From Chromobacterium haemolyticum (GTDB taxonomy: Bacteria; Pseudomonadota; Gammaproteobacteria; Burkholderiales; Chromobacteriaceae), in NCBI RefSeq assembly GCF_002081825.1, contig NZ_MUKU01000003.1, forward strand, positions 62,001-126,000: a stretch of 64,000 bases of DNA, read 5' to 3'. The translations under genes were made by a program, and so were the position numbers. The notes below the pieces were generated by a model. The model was given only the letters and a program-made list of their open reading frames with translations. It made no database searches and had not been told where the DNA came from. Positions 52,179-61,783 of this stretch are shown here, piece after piece. Every line of letters starts with the position of its first letter. Position 1 is the stretch's first letter.

Positions 52179-52208
52179 CAGCGACAGTCATAGCCGAACA
52201 AGAGAAAA

Positions 52209-54506
52209 ATGCGACTTTTCAAGCGCAAAGCCGTAGTCAAAAACAGCCAGACGCCGTTGCCGCCGCAGTTGGCCTCGCTGCTGCGCGAGGCGTGGTGGTT
52301 GCTGATGGCTGTGCTGGCCGTCTACCTGGTGCTGGTGCTGGCCAGCTACTCCCCGCTAGACCCCTCCTGGTCCCACAGCTCCTCGGATCCCACCGTGCGC
52401 AACTACGGCGGCGCTTTCGGCGCCTGGCTGTCCGATATGCTGCTCTACGTGTTCGGCTTGTCGGCCTGGTGGCTGGTGGTGTTCTGCCTGGTAGCCATCG
52501 CCTGGGGCTATCAGCGCATGGAAACGCTGGGCTTCAAGCTCAACCCCATCACCGTCGCCGCCATCGGCGGCTTTCTGCTACTGCTGTTTTCCAGCGCCAG
52601 CATTGAAGCCATCATCCTGGCCGAAAAAGCGCTGAACCTGCCGCTGTCCGCCGGCGGCATGCTGGGGCATTTCATCGGCCTAGGCATCGCCCACGGCCTG
52701 GGCCTGTCCGGCGCCTATCTCTTTCTCAGCGTGCTCGCCGCCATCGGCTTCTCCCTATTCACCGGCCTGTCTTGGCTCGACATCATGGAGCGGCTGGGCG
52801 GCGCGCTGGAAGACGGCGCCTTGAAACTGTGGCACAGCTGGCAGGCGCGCAAAGATCGCGAAATTGGCAAGGAGATCGCGCAAAAGCGGGAAGCCAAGAT
52901 CACCACCGAGAAAAAGAAAAACGAAGAGAAAATCCCTCTGCGCATCGAGCCGCCGGTGCTGGACGTGCCGCTGTCCACCAAGGCCCAGAAGCCGGTACAG
53001 CAATCCTTGTTCGCCGATCCCAAGGACGGCGCGCTGCCCGGCCTGACGCTGCTGGAAGCGCCCAAGGAGCAGCAAGAACCGGTATCGCAGGACACCGTGG
53101 AGTACACTTCGCGGCTGATTGAGCGCAAGCTGGCCGATTTCGGCGTCGACGTCAAAGTGGTCGCGGCCTACCCGGGCCCGGTGATCACCCGATACGAGGT
53201 GGAGCCCGCGGTGGGCGTCAAGGGCGCCCAGGTCGTCAACCTGATGAAAGATCTGGCGCGCGCGCTGTCCCTGGTTTCCATCCGGGTGGTGGAAACCATT
53301 CCCGGCAAAACCTATATGGGCCTGGAGCTCCCCAACCCCAAACGCCAGATCGTGCGTCTGTCGGAAATCGTCGGCTCCGACGGCTACCAGAACATGGCCT
53401 CCAAGCTGACCATGGCGCTGGGCAAGGACATTGCAGGACAACCCGTGTCCGCCGACCTCGCCAAGATGCCGCACGTGCTGGTGGCCGGTACCACCGGCTC
53501 CGGCAAATCAGTAGCCATCAACGCGATGATCTTGTCCCTGCTGTACAAGTCCACACCCAAAGAAGTACGGCTGATCATGGTCGACCCCAAAATGCTGGAG
53601 CTGTCGATCTACGAAGGCATTCCGCATCTGCTGGCCCCGGTGGTCACCGATATGAAACAAGCGGCCAACGCGCTGAACTGGTGCGTGGCGGAGATGGAGC
53701 GCCGCTACAAGCTGATGTCCAAGCTGGGCGTGCGCAATCTGGCCGGCTTCAACCAGAAGATCAAGGACGCGGACAAGGCCGGCGAGAGAATCCCCAACCC
53801 CTTCAGCCTGTCCCCGGAAACCCCGGAGCCGCTGGACTCCCTGTCCTTGATCGTGGTGGTGATAGACGAACTGGCCGACCTAATGATGGTGGCCGGCAAG
53901 AAGATAGAAGAACTGATCGCGCGCTTGGCGCAGAAAGCCCGCGCCGCCGGCATTCACTTGGTCCTGGCCACCCAACGGCCGTCCGTGGACGTGATCACCG
54001 GCCTGATCAAGGCCAATATCCCGACGCGAATCGCCTTCCAGGTGTCCAGCAAGATAGACAGCCGCACCATTCTGGACCAGATGGGCGCGGAAACCCTGCT
54101 CGGCCAAGGCGATATGCTCTATCTGCCGCCTGGCACCGGCTATCCGGTCCGGGTTCATGGTGCCTTCGTCGCCGACGAAGAAGTGCACCATGTGGTGGAG
54201 TTCCTGAAAAGCACCGGCGGGCCGGACTATGTGGAAGGCATTCTCACCGGCCAGAGCGACGGCGAAGACGGCTCGCCCTCCGGCCTTGACGGCGAGGCGG
54301 GCGGCGAAGCCGATCCGCTTTACGACGAAGCCGTCGCCATTGTGCTCAAGACGCGCAAGGCGTCGATCTCCTCTGTGCAGCGCCATCTGCGCATAGGCTA
54401 CAACCGCGCCGCGCGGCTGATTGAGCAGATGGAATCCGCCGGCCTGGTTTCGGCGATGGAAAGCAACGGCAACCGCGCAGTGCTGGCGCCGTCCCGCGAA
54501 GACTAA
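52209..54506 (+). CDS. ftsK: DNA translocase FtsK
   Basis: A 765-residue FtsK/SpoIIIE protein with a short linker. Four membrane helices occupy the first ~200 residues ([73 protein letters not shown]). A charged linker ([24 protein letters not shown]) leads to the alpha/beta motor with Walker A GTTGSGKS (residues 427-434) and Walker [13 protein letters not shown]. The gamma winged helix that reads KOPS sites is at the C-terminus ([37 protein letters not shown]). It pumps chromosome dimers at the septum and activates XerCD. Confidence 0.96.
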   Translation: MRLFKRKAVVKNSQTPLPPQLASLLREAWWLLMAVLAVYLVLVLASYSPLDPSWSHSSSDPTVRNYGGAFGAWLSDMLLYVFGLSAWWLVVFCLVAIAWGYQRMETLGFKLNPITVAAIGGFLLLLFSSASIEAIILAEKALNLPLSAGGMLGHFIGLGIAHGLGLSGAYLFLSVLAAIGFSLFTGLSWLDIMERLGGALEDGALKLWHSWQARKDREIGKEIAQKREAKITTEKKKNEEKIPLRIEPPVLDVPLSTKAQKPVQQSLFADPKDGALPGLTLLEAPKEQQEPVSQDTVEYTSRLIERKLADFGVDVKVVAAYPGPVITRYEVEPAVGVKGAQVVNLMKDLARALSLVSIRVVETIPGKTYMGLELPNPKRQIVRLSEIVGSDGYQNMASKLTMALGKDIAGQPVSADLAKMPHVLVAGTTGSGKSVAINAMILSLLYKSTPKEVRLIMVDPKMLELSIYEGIPHLLAPVVTDMKQAANALNWCVAEMERRYKLMSKLGVRNLAGFNQKIKDADKAGERIPNPFSLSPETPEPLDSLSLIVVVIDELADLMMVAGKKIEELIARLAQKARAAGIHLVLATQRPSVDVITGLIKANIPTRIAFQVSSKIDSRTILDQMGAETLLGQGDMLYLPPGTGYPVRVHGAFVADEEVHHVVEFLKSTGGPDYVEGILTGQSDGEDGSPSGLDGEAGGEADPLYDEAVAIVLKTRKASISSVQRHLRIGYNRAARLIEQMESAGLVSAMESNGNRAVLAPSRED

Positions 54507-54530
54507 GACAAGCCAGCCGCCCCCAAACCC

Positions 54531-54554
54531 GGCCGGGCGCCATGCCGCCCGGCC
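54531..54554. other. Perfect GC hairpin between ftsK and hemH
   Basis: ggccgggcg and cgcccggcc form a 9-bp stem with a 6-nt loop in the 66-bp spacer. No T-run follows, so it may stabilise or partition the transcript rather than end it. Confidence 0.4.
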
Positions 54555-54572
54555 TCAACCAAGAGGTCCCGC

Positions 54573-55661
54573 ATGGCGGATTTCAAGCCCGAACCCCCTT
54601 TTCGCCACGATTACGCGCCCAAGACCGGCGTGCTGCTGATGAATCTGGGCACGCCGCAAGCTCCCACCGCCAAGGCGCTGCGCCCCTACCTGAAAGAGTT
54701 TCTGTCCGACCGCCGCGTGATCGAAATCCCGCGCGCGCTCTGGTGGCTGATCCTCAACGGCGTCATCCTGAACACCCGCCCCGCCCAATCCGCCAAGAAA
54801 TACGCGGCGATCTGGGAAAAGGACGGCTCGCCGCTTTACACCCATACCCGCAAACAAACTGCGTTGATCAAAGGCCAGCTGGGTGAAATGGGGCTGCGCA
54901 ACTTAGTCGTGGACTTCGCCATGCGCTACGGCGAACCCTCGGTGGAAAACGTGATCGCCCGCATGCGCGAGCAAGGCGTGGAACGCCTGCTGGTGCTGCC
55001 CTTGTATCCTCAATACGCGGCCTCTTCCAGCGCCACTGCGCTGGATCAGGTATTCCGCTCGCTGATGAAACTGCGCAATATGCCGGAGCTGCGCACCGTT
55101 CGTCATTTTCACGATGATCCCGGCTATATCCGCGCGCTGGCGGAACAAGTGCGCGCGCATTGGCGCCAACACGGCCGCGGCGACAAACTGGTGATGAGTT
55201 TTCACGGCGTGCCGCGGCTCACCCGCGACAAGGGCGACCCCTATCACTGCGAATGCCAGAAAACCGGCCGCTTATTGGCGGAAGAATTGGGCTTGACGCA
55301 ACAGGAGTACCAAGTGTGCTTCCAAAGCCGATTCGGCCGCGCGGAATGGTTGCAGCCTTATACCAGCGAAGTATTGACTCAACTAGGCAAGGACAAGACC
55401 GGCAAGCTGGATATTCTCTGTCCCGGTTTTATCGCCGACTGCCTGGAAACGCTGGAGGAAATCGCGATGGAAGGCAAGGAAACCTTCCTCAGCCACGGCG
55501 GCGGCGAATATCGATACATTTCGTGTTTGAATGAAAACCCGCAATGGATTCTCGCCATCTCGACTATGATCAAACAGAATCTGTCGGGATGGTGCGAGGC
55601 GCCGGAGGAAAACGCCCCGTTGCGCCAGCAGCGAGCCCAGGCTTTGGGCGCCAAGACCTGA
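54573..55661 (+). CDS. hemH: Ferrochelatase
   Basis: A 362-residue ferrochelatase, the last enzyme of protoheme synthesis, inserting Fe2+ into protoporphyrin IX. Signatures: [67 protein letters not shown] with the active-site His, [19 protein letters not shown] and [16 protein letters not shown] with the catalytic Glu. AGAGG lies seven bases before the ATG. It is followed by a bidirectional-type terminator. Confidence 0.97.
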   Translation: MADFKPEPPFRHDYAPKTGVLLMNLGTPQAPTAKALRPYLKEFLSDRRVIEIPRALWWLILNGVILNTRPAQSAKKYAAIWEKDGSPLYTHTRKQTALIKGQLGEMGLRNLVVDFAMRYGEPSVENVIARMREQGVERLLVLPLYPQYAASSSATALDQVFRSLMKLRNMPELRTVRHFHDDPGYIRALAEQVRAHWRQHGRGDKLVMSFHGVPRLTRDKGDPYHCECQKTGRLLAEELGLTQQEYQVCFQSRFGRAEWLQPYTSEVLTQLGKDKTGKLDILCPGFIADCLETLEEIAMEGKETFLSHGGGEYRYISCLNENPQWILAISTMIKQNLSGWCEAPEENAPLRQQRAQALGAKT

Positions 55662-55722
55662 AACAAGACTGCCGGCAAGAATCCGAACAAGTCATTTAAA
55701 TTCAAAAACTTGAAATACAAGA

Positions 55723-55754
55723 AACGCCCCCTGGCAATTATTCCAGGGGGCGTT
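55723..55754 (+). terminator. Intrinsic terminator after hemH
   Basis: aacgccccctgg and ccagggggcgtt form a 12-bp perfect stem, followed by ttgcgcttt; the opposite strand also has a T-rich flank (ttcttgtattt). It ends hemH transcription and insulates the next promoter. Confidence 0.85.
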
Positions 55755-55819
55755 TGCGCTTTAGACACACCATCGGCGAAGAAGTTTACAAATAGTTGCA
55801 TCCCTCCCCGGTTTTGACA

Positions 55820-55849
55820 TTGACACTCGCGCAAACAGCTACCCATAAT
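55820..55849 (+). promoter_or_regulatory. Promoter of the LivJ-like lipoprotein gene
   Basis: TTGACA (55820-55825; a second TTGACA begins at 55814) and CATAAT (55844-55849) are spaced by 18 bases, about 92 bases before the start codon. Confidence 0.65.
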
Positions 55850-55940
55850 CAAACGCAACCAACGGTCATTTCACCAAAATGCCGTTGGCCACAAAGAGAT
55901 GACTAGAGTCTACAGAATAGAGAATCAGGGGATACATCAC

Positions 55941-57164
55941 ATGAACAAATATGTCCGCCTCAGCGTCATTGCCGCTGCCGCCATGACCCTGGCCGCCTGC
56001 GGCAAGCAAGAGCAACCGGCCGCCAATCAGGCGGCTTCGGCCCCGGCTCAAGCCGCAGGCGACGGCGCCGTCGTCAAGATCGGCCAGGTATCGCCGATGT
56101 CCGGTCCCATTTCCCATTTGGGCAAGGACAACGAATACGGCGCCAAGCTGGCCATCGCCGATCTGAACGCCGCCGGCGTGGAGATCGGCGGGAAGAAGCT
56201 CAAATTCGAACTGGTGTCGGAAGACGACCAAGGCGATCCGAAGATCGGCACCCAAGTGGCGCAGCGCCTGGTTGACGCCGGTGTGGCAGGCGTGGTGGGC
56301 CACCTGAACTCCGGCACCACCATCCCCGCGTCCAAGATTTACTCCGACGCCGGCATTCCGCAGATTTCCCCCTCCGCCACCAACCCGGACTACACCAAGC
56401 AAGGCTTCAAGACCACTTTCCGCGTGATCGCCAACGACGTGCAGCAAGGCCGCGCCTTGGGCGAATTCGCCGCCACCGGGCTGAAGGCCAAGAAGATCGC
56501 CATCATCGACGACCGCACCGCTTACGGCCAAGGCCTCGCCGACCAGTTCGAGGCTGCGGTCAAGGGCAAGGGCGCCGAAGTGGTGAAGCGCGAGTTCACC
56601 ACCAACACCGCCACCGATTTCAACGCTATCCTGACCTCGATCAAGGCCAGCAAGCCGGACCTGATCTTCTACGGCGGCATGGACGCCCAAGCCGGCCCGC
56701 TGGCCAAGCAGATGCAGCGCCTGGGCCTCAAGGCCAAACTGATGGGCGGCGACGGCTGGCAGACACCGGAATTCATCAAGCTGGCCGGCGAGGCCTCCGA
56801 CGGCCAGTACGCGTCCAGCTGCGGCGTGCCGCGCGACAAGATGCCCGGCTTCGCCGCGTTCAACGACAAGTTCAAGAAGCAGTTCAACACCGAGGTGCAG
56901 ATCTACGCGCCGTATGAATACGACGCGGTGATGGTATTGGTGGATGCGATGAAGCGCGCCAAATCCACCGATCCCAAAACCTATCTGGCCGAAGTGGGCA
57001 AGACCGGCTACACCGGCGTGACCGGCAAGATCGCCTTTGACGACAAGGGCGACATCAAGAACGGCGCGGTCACCGTGTATCAGGTCAAGGGCGGCAAGTG
57101 GGAAGTGGTGTCCACCGTCGGCGGCGAAGCCGCCGCCGCGCCGGCCGCCAGCGCCGCCCAGTAA
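55941..57164 (+). CDS. Branched-chain amino-acid-type ABC transporter substrate-binding lipoprotein
   Basis: A 407-residue LivJ-family binding protein. The start at 55941 (AGGGGA upstream) gives a lipoprotein signal MNKYVRLSVIAAAAMTLAAC with lipid attachment at Cys20, followed by an Ala/Gln/Pro linker. The type I binding fold follows: VKIGQVSPMSGPISHLGKDNEYGAKLAIADLN, GVVGHLNSGTTIPASKIYSDAGIPQISPSATNP, IAIIDDRTAYGQGLADQFEAAV, LIFYGGMDAQAGPLAKQM, APYEYDAVMVLVDAM. It presumably delivers leucine/isoleucine/valine or a related ligand to a LivHMGF permease, which is not encoded here, so it is an orphan binding protein. It has its own promoter and terminator. Confidence 0.92.
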   Translation: MNKYVRLSVIAAAAMTLAACGKQEQPAANQAASAPAQAAGDGAVVKIGQVSPMSGPISHLGKDNEYGAKLAIADLNAAGVEIGGKKLKFELVSEDDQGDPKIGTQVAQRLVDAGVAGVVGHLNSGTTIPASKIYSDAGIPQISPSATNPDYTKQGFKTTFRVIANDVQQGRALGEFAATGLKAKKIAIIDDRTAYGQGLADQFEAAVKGKGAEVVKREFTTNTATDFNAILTSIKASKPDLIFYGGMDAQAGPLAKQMQRLGLKAKLMGGDGWQTPEFIKLAGEASDGQYASSCGVPRDKMPGFAAFNDKFKKQFNTEVQIYAPYEYDAVMVLVDAMKRAKSTDPKTYLAEVGKTGYTGVTGKIAFDDKGDIKNGAVTVYQVKGGKWEVVSTVGGEAAAAPAASAAQ

Positions 57165-57187
57165 GCCCAGTCCTACCGCTTGAACCG

Positions 57188-57216
57188 AAAGAGGCGCTCC
57201 GCGCCTCTTTTTCTTT
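57188..57216 (+). terminator. Intrinsic terminator after the LivJ-like gene
   Basis: gaggcgc-tcc-gcgcctc followed by tttttcttt is a strong intrinsic terminator. A second hairpin, aatggcgcc/ggcgccatt (57233-57254), without a T-run lies between it and the convergent gene. Confidence 0.9.
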
Positions 57217-57272
57217 GCCCGCCGCCAACGACAATGGCGCCCGCAGGCGCCATTGGGAAAGACAAACCGCGC

Positions 57273-58088
57273 TCAGTCGCGGAACTGCGCCGCGTGGCCG
57301 GTCAGGATGGCCATGCCGGCCTTCTGGATATCCTCGGAGATCAGCATCGCCGCGTTCCAGCTCGCCACATAATTAAGGCCGTCCGCCACCGAATGGTCGC
57401 GGCTGTAGTTGAGCACTTCCTTGCAGCCGCGCATCGCCAACGGCGACTTGCCGGCGATCAACCGCGCCGATTCCAGCGCCGCCGCCAGCACCGCCTCCGC
57501 ATCCGGCAACACGCGGTTAACCAGACGCATCGCCAGCGCCTCTTCCGCGGCCACGTCGCGGCCGGTCAAGGCCAGTTCCCGCGCCAGGCCCTCGCCCACC
57601 ACGCGCGGCAACCGTTGCAGCGAACCCACATCCGCCACCATGCCCACGTCGATCTCCCTCACGGAGAACACCGCGTCCGCGGCGGCGAAGCGGAAATCCG
57701 CGGCCAGCGCGATATCCAGGCCGCCGCCGACGCAAGCGCCGTGCACCGCGGCGATCACCGGCTTACGGCAATGCTCCAGACTATTGACGCAGTCCTGCAG
57801 ATCCAGGATCAGCCTACGCAACTTCTCGCGCTTGCGCGCCTCGCAATCGTCGGCGATCTCCGCCTGCACGCCCATCAGCATGCCCAGGTCGATGCCGGAA
57901 CAGAAATGCCTGCCTTCGCCGGCCAGTACGCCCACGCGCGCCTCGGGAGTGTCGTCCAGCCACTCGAAAGCGGCGCGCAAATCCTGCCACATTTGCCGGT
58001 TCAAGGCATTGGCCTTATCCGCGCGATTGAGGCGAATCAGCGCTACATGCTCGTTCAGTTCGATCCGCATCGTTTCCAGATTGATCAT
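57273..58088 (-). CDS. Crotonase-family enzyme, probable delta(3,5)-delta(2,4)-dienoyl-CoA isomerase
   Basis: A 271-residue crotonase. The start at 58088 has AGGAG upstream and overlaps the preceding gene by four bases. The oxyanion-hole stretches GEGRHFCSGIDLGML and HGACVGGGLDIALAADFRFA are present. The pattern LQDCVNSLEHCRKPVIAAVHGACVGGG and FSVREIDVGMVADVGSLQRLPRVVG is that of ECH1-type dienoyl-CoA isomerases, which use the two acidic residues seen here in the EIDVGMVAD segment to move double bonds in unsaturated fatty acyl-CoAs. It is the third gene of the TetR operon. Confidence 0.88.
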   Translation of the reverse strand: MINLETMRIELNEHVALIRLNRADKANALNRQMWQDLRAAFEWLDDTPEARVGVLAGEGRHFCSGIDLGMLMGVQAEIADDCEARKREKLRRLILDLQDCVNSLEHCRKPVIAAVHGACVGGGLDIALAADFRFAAADAVFSVREIDVGMVADVGSLQRLPRVVGEGLARELALTGRDVAAEEALAMRLVNRVLPDAEAVLAAALESARLIAGKSPLAMRGCKEVLNYSRDHSVADGLNYVASWNAAMLISEDIQKAGMAILTGHAAQFRD

Positions 58089-58600
58089 GCCGCCGCTCCT
58101 TGTTCCGGGCGCTTCTTGGGAATCCACGCCCACAGCATTTCGCATTCGATCGGCGATTCGCCGGATTCGTCGGTGACAAGCACCGGCACCAGCACCTCGC
58201 CCTTTTCCGTGTCGTGCATCAGCTGAATCTGCTCCGCGTTCAGGCTGGCCACCGCGCGCATATCCCCTTGCGAACGACGTACGTAGTTGACCTTCATCGA
58301 CTTAAGCAGCATCAGCTTGTCGTCCGGCATGTTCATGCCGACGACGAAGCCGGTCGAAGTCTCCGCCAGCAAGGCCATCGCCGCGGCGTGCACGCCGCGA
58401 ATGTGGTTCTGCACCTTCTTGCGGTTGCGAATGGACACCGTCAAGCGCTGATGGCCCACCTCCTCGAAACGCAGGCCGGCCGTGGACAGAAACGGCACGA
58501 TCTTGCCGAACATCAAACTCAATACCGTGCTGCGCATTCCCGCCGGCAACTTGCCCACTTTGTCGGCAATGCGGCTCATGCTGTTTTTCTTGTACTCCAT
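58085..58600 (-). CDS. DUF4442 hotdog-fold (thioesterase-like) protein
   Basis: 171 residues starting at 58600 (AGAGGGG upstream). The region AGLRFEEVGHQRLTVSIRNRKKVQNHIRGVHAAAMALLAETSTGFVVGMNMPDDKLMLLKSMKVNYVRRSQGDMRAVASL is a DUF4442/PaaI-like hotdog domain; NHIRGVHAAAMALLAE marks the active-site helix with a Glu. Probably an acyl-CoA thioesterase or acyl-binding protein. It is coupled by a 4-bp overlap to the dienoyl-CoA isomerase gene and follows the TetR gene by 35 bases, so a role in fatty acid degradation is likely. Confidence 0.8.
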   Translation of the reverse strand: MEYKKNSMSRIADKVGKLPAGMRSTVLSLMFGKIVPFLSTAGLRFEEVGHQRLTVSIRNRKKVQNHIRGVHAAAMALLAETSTGFVVGMNMPDDKLMLLKSMKVNYVRRSQGDMRAVASLNAEQIQLMHDTEKGEVLVPVLVTDESGESPIECEMLWAWIPKKRPEQGAAA

Positions 58601-58635
58601 GTAGCGCCCCTCTGTTGTTGTCGTGATTTCGACAC

Positions 58636-59220
58636 TCAATGCCCGTCCAGCCCCAGCACCGCGCGCACCTGCTGCTTGATGGTCTCCAGCGCGTGCGGAT
58701 CGATGCGCGCCAGTTGCAGCGCGCCTTGTAAGGCGGAAAACAACATCATGCCGATGGCTTCCGGCGTGCCGGCGTAACGCATCTGGCCGCAGGCCGCGCC
58801 CCGCCGGGTGATGTCCACCGCCCATAGCCGCATCTCGTCAATGAAGGCCGCCGCCTCTTGCTGCATGTCCTCCGGCAGCGTCAGGAACTCTGTGCTGAGA
58901 ATGCCGCTGGGGCAGATCTGCCGGTGCTGCCGGTAATAGCTGTCGCTCAAGCCGAAATACGCCTCCAGCTGCGCCCTGGGATCCTGCGCCGCCTGCTGGT
59001 CGATGAAGCGTTGGAAACGCCGGCGGTAACGCTGGATCAAGGCCACGCCCAGATCGCTTTTCTTGGGAAAGTGATAATGAATGGCGGCGTTGCGCACGCC
59101 CAGCTCCGAGCTGATGTGCTGGTAGCTGAAAGCGTTGAAGCCCCGGCTGAGCAGCAGTTGCTCCGCGATGTCCAGAATGCGCTTGCGGGTGTCGGTCTTG
59201 GGATCGGCGCTTTGAGTCAT
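58636..59220 (-). CDS. TetR-family transcriptional regulator
   Basis: 194 residues starting at 59220. N-terminal TetR helix-turn-helix: TRKRILDIAEQLLLSRGFNAFSYQHISSELGVRNAAIHYHFPKKSDLGVALIQRYRRRF. The C-terminal ligand domain includes CPSGILSTEFLTLPEDMQQE. It heads the operon with the hotdog and isomerase genes. Its own promoter contains a palindrome between the -35 and -10 boxes, so it probably represses itself and the operon, with an acyl-CoA-like inducer by inference. Confidence 0.92.
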   Translation of the reverse strand: MTQSADPKTDTRKRILDIAEQLLLSRGFNAFSYQHISSELGVRNAAIHYHFPKKSDLGVALIQRYRRRFQRFIDQQAAQDPRAQLEAYFGLSDSYYRQHRQICPSGILSTEFLTLPEDMQQEAAAFIDEMRLWAVDITRRGAACGQMRYAGTPEAIGMMLFSALQGALQLARIDPHALETIKQQVRAVLGLDGH

Positions 59221-59227
59221 GCAAAGC

Positions 59228-59256
59228 ACTTTACTTACTGGTCAGTAAGGTGTCAA
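59228..59256 (-). promoter_or_regulatory. Promoter with TetR operator in the spacer
   Basis: On the minus strand TTGACA (complement of 59251-59256) and TAAAGT (59228-59233) are 17 bases apart, and the spacer contains ttactgaccagtaa, a near-perfect palindrome (59235-59248). The -10 ends only seven bases before the ATG, so the transcript may be leaderless or nearly so. Confidence 0.75.
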
Positions 59257-59446
59257 TTACGCGATTTTGCAAGCAAAGCTGGAAACTGAATCAATCGTCC
59301 CCATCTCTAAACCCTGACGCCGATTCCACGCGCCGCCAAGCAGGCGCTCGCGCCGCGCCGGAAAATCAAGCCGCTTGCGCCTACCATTAAGGTTGTAGGC
59401 CGGAGTCGCGCCCCACCACTCACTTGCATCCAAACCAGCACCCTAG

Positions 59447-61498
59447 ATGAGCGAAAACATTCAGTCTCCCAGCCTGGAACAGGCCTTGCGCCAAATCAGC
59501 CAAGCACCGGCCCAGCTCGACGCCCTGTCCGCCCTGCTGCAGTGCCTACGCCCCGACGACGCCGGCAAACCGCAACAAGCGGTCGTCAATCTGCAAGCGC
59601 TGTCCTATCTGCTGGAGCACCACTCCGATTACCGCGCGGCCTTGCGCAAGGCCTTGCTGCAATTACTGACCGAAACCCGGCAAATTCCGCTGTACACCGA
59701 ATGCGGCATCCTGGCCAACGAAGGTTTCGGCTCCACCTTGCTGCGCCGCGTCGGCGAGCGCATCCTGCCCATGCCCTATAAGGCGGACTCGCTGCAAGAC
59801 CGTTTCAGCCGCCTGTTCAGCTGGAAGCAGGACTACATCTGGCTGGCCGCTATCCCCAACGCCACCTGGCACGCGCTGTGGCGGGCGATGGCCTGGCAGG
59901 AGAACGACAACGCCGACGGCTGGCAGCAGACCCGTCTGCAATTGCTGGAGTCGGTGCAAGTGCTGTCGGCCCAGATCACCGCTATCGGCCTGGAGCCGGA
60001 GTTGGTGCGCATCAACCCGGACATCGAACGCTTCGAATCCCCGTTCCTCAACCTGAACGCCGAGGTTCAGCGCTATGTAGACGGCTACCGCCGCGATCTG
60101 GTGGAGAGCATGCCGCGCACCGAGGACGACAAGCACGTGCTGGTGCTGCTGGATCAGTGTGAAAGCATTCTCAACAAAGTGCGCAAGAACGCGCGCCGCT
60201 TCGGCATCTCGGTCAACCTCACCTACCATGGCCTGCGACTGGCGCAGAGCATAGCCCGCATCCGCGCGCTGCTGGCCATCCTGGATCCGGAGCACGACCC
60301 GGCCGCGGAACCGCATTTGTTCCAGCTCATCGTCACTTTCGCGCGCGCGGAAAACCGCAAATACAGCCTGCGCGATCTGTTCAAGTCCAATGTGGAGCTG
60401 CTGGCGCTGCAAGTCACCGAGCACGCCGGCCGCCACGGCGAACACTATATCGCCGAGAGCCGCCAGGAATGGTCAACCATGGCCAAGGCGGCGATGGGCG
60501 CCGGCCTCATCGTCGGTTTCATGGCGCTGATCAAGCTGATGCTCAGCCGCGGCCATCTGCCGCCGCTGTGGGAGGGCATCGCCTTCGGCCTCAACTACGC
60601 CATCGGCTTCATCATCGTGCAGATCCTGCACCTGACCATCGCCACCAAGCAGCCTGCGATGACCGCCGCCCGCATCGCCGCGGTGCTGCATGAAAACCAC
60701 GGCCAGAAGAAACAGCTGGAAGACCTGGCCGACCTGGTGGTCAAAGTGATGCGCACTCAGTTCGTCGCCATCCTCGGCAACGTGTTGCTGGCCATCCCCA
60801 CCGCCGGCCTGATCGCCTTCGCCTGGCAAGCCGCCTTTGGCGCGCCGGTGGTGAACGTGGCCAAAGCCCAGAGCCTGATGCACGACATCGACCCCCTCCA
60901 TAGCCTGGCGCTGCCGCACGCCGCCATCGCCGGCGTCTTCCTGTTTCTGTCCGGCCTGATCGCCGGCTATTACGACAACAAGGCGATCTACCGCCGCATC
61001 CCTGAGCGCATCGCCTCCCATGCCGGGCTGAAGCGGCTGCTGGGCGAGCACCGCGCCTGGAAACTGGGCAGCTATATCGAGCACAATCTGGGCGCGCTGG
61101 CCGGCAACTTTTACTTCGGCATGTTCCTGGGCCTGACCGGTACCATAGGCTTCATCCTCGGCCTGCCCATCGACATCCGCCACATCACCTTTTCCGCCGC
61201 CAACCTGGCTTTCGCCACCGTGGCGCAGGACTTCCAGCTGCCCTTGGCCACCGTGCTGCTGGGCTGCGCCGGCGTGGCGCTGATCGGCCTGACCAATCTG
61301 GCGGTCAGCTTCTCGCTGGCTCTATGGGTAGCGCTGCGCTCGCGCAAGCTGTCCGGCAGCCTGCTGTGGCCGCTGGTGCCCATGCTGCTCAAGCGCTTCC
61401 TCAGCGCGCCGCTGTCCTTCTTCCTGCCCCCCAAGAGCCCGCCGCCGGAAGACAGCGGCGAAACCGGCGAAGCCGCCGAGCTCAAGAACGGTTCGTGA
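59447..61498 (+). CDS. SpecificRecomb-family (PF10136-type) integral membrane protein
   Basis: 683 residues. The N-terminal half is soluble and helical (LSYLLEHHSDYRAALRKALLQLL, LANEGFGSTLLRRVGERILP, LFSWKQDYIWLAAIPNATWHALW). The C-terminal half has about seven membrane helices (AAMGAGLIVGFMALIKLML, GIAFGLNYAIGFIIVQIL, FVAILGNVLLAIPTAGLIAF, HAAIAGVFLFLSGLIAGYY, FYFGMFLGLTGTIGFILGLPIDIRHITFSAANLAFA, TVLLGCAGVALIGLTNLAVSFSLALWVAL). Database entries call this family site-specific recombinase, but there are no recombinase catalytic motifs and the topology is that of an inner-membrane protein. Function is unknown. Monocistronic. Confidence 0.82.
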   Translation: MSENIQSPSLEQALRQISQAPAQLDALSALLQCLRPDDAGKPQQAVVNLQALSYLLEHHSDYRAALRKALLQLLTETRQIPLYTECGILANEGFGSTLLRRVGERILPMPYKADSLQDRFSRLFSWKQDYIWLAAIPNATWHALWRAMAWQENDNADGWQQTRLQLLESVQVLSAQITAIGLEPELVRINPDIERFESPFLNLNAEVQRYVDGYRRDLVESMPRTEDDKHVLVLLDQCESILNKVRKNARRFGISVNLTYHGLRLAQSIARIRALLAILDPEHDPAAEPHLFQLIVTFARAENRKYSLRDLFKSNVELLALQVTEHAGRHGEHYIAESRQEWSTMAKAAMGAGLIVGFMALIKLMLSRGHLPPLWEGIAFGLNYAIGFIIVQILHLTIATKQPAMTAARIAAVLHENHGQKKQLEDLADLVVKVMRTQFVAILGNVLLAIPTAGLIAFAWQAAFGAPVVNVAKAQSLMHDIDPLHSLALPHAAIAGVFLFLSGLIAGYYDNKAIYRRIPERIASHAGLKRLLGEHRAWKLGSYIEHNLGALAGNFYFGMFLGLTGTIGFILGLPIDIRHITFSAANLAFATVAQDFQLPLATVLLGCAGVALIGLTNLAVSFSLALWVALRSRKLSGSLLWPLVPMLLKRFLSAPLSFFLPPKSPPPEDSGETGEAAELKNGS

Positions 61499-61585
61499 CA
61501 GCTCGGGCCGTGGCGACGTCAACCCGCCGCCGCGGCCCGCGTTATGACGGAAACCGACCCGCCGACACACTCGCGCGCGCCGCGC

Positions 61586-61612
61586 TAAAGTCCGGACGGG
61601 AGTGGTCGATAA
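61586..61612 (+). promoter_or_regulatory. Sigma28 (FliA) promoter of fliD
   Basis: TAAAGTCC, 11 bases, then GTCGATAA closely matches the flagellar sigma28 consensus (TAAAGTTT-N11-GCCGATAA). It lies about 170 bases upstream of fliD and marks it as a class 3 flagellar gene. Confidence 0.75.
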
Positions 61613-61783
61613 CGATTCATCAGCGCACTGCGCGCCGCCTTCTACAATGGAAGCTGCGGCGCAAGCCCGCCTCGGCCTGGCAGCCGGAACCGCGACCGTG
61701 ATGGACGCATTACGACAACAAAATTTTTGAATCTCTAGCATTGCAGCGCCCCATGGCAGCGGATCGCGCGAGGAGAAGTCGTC

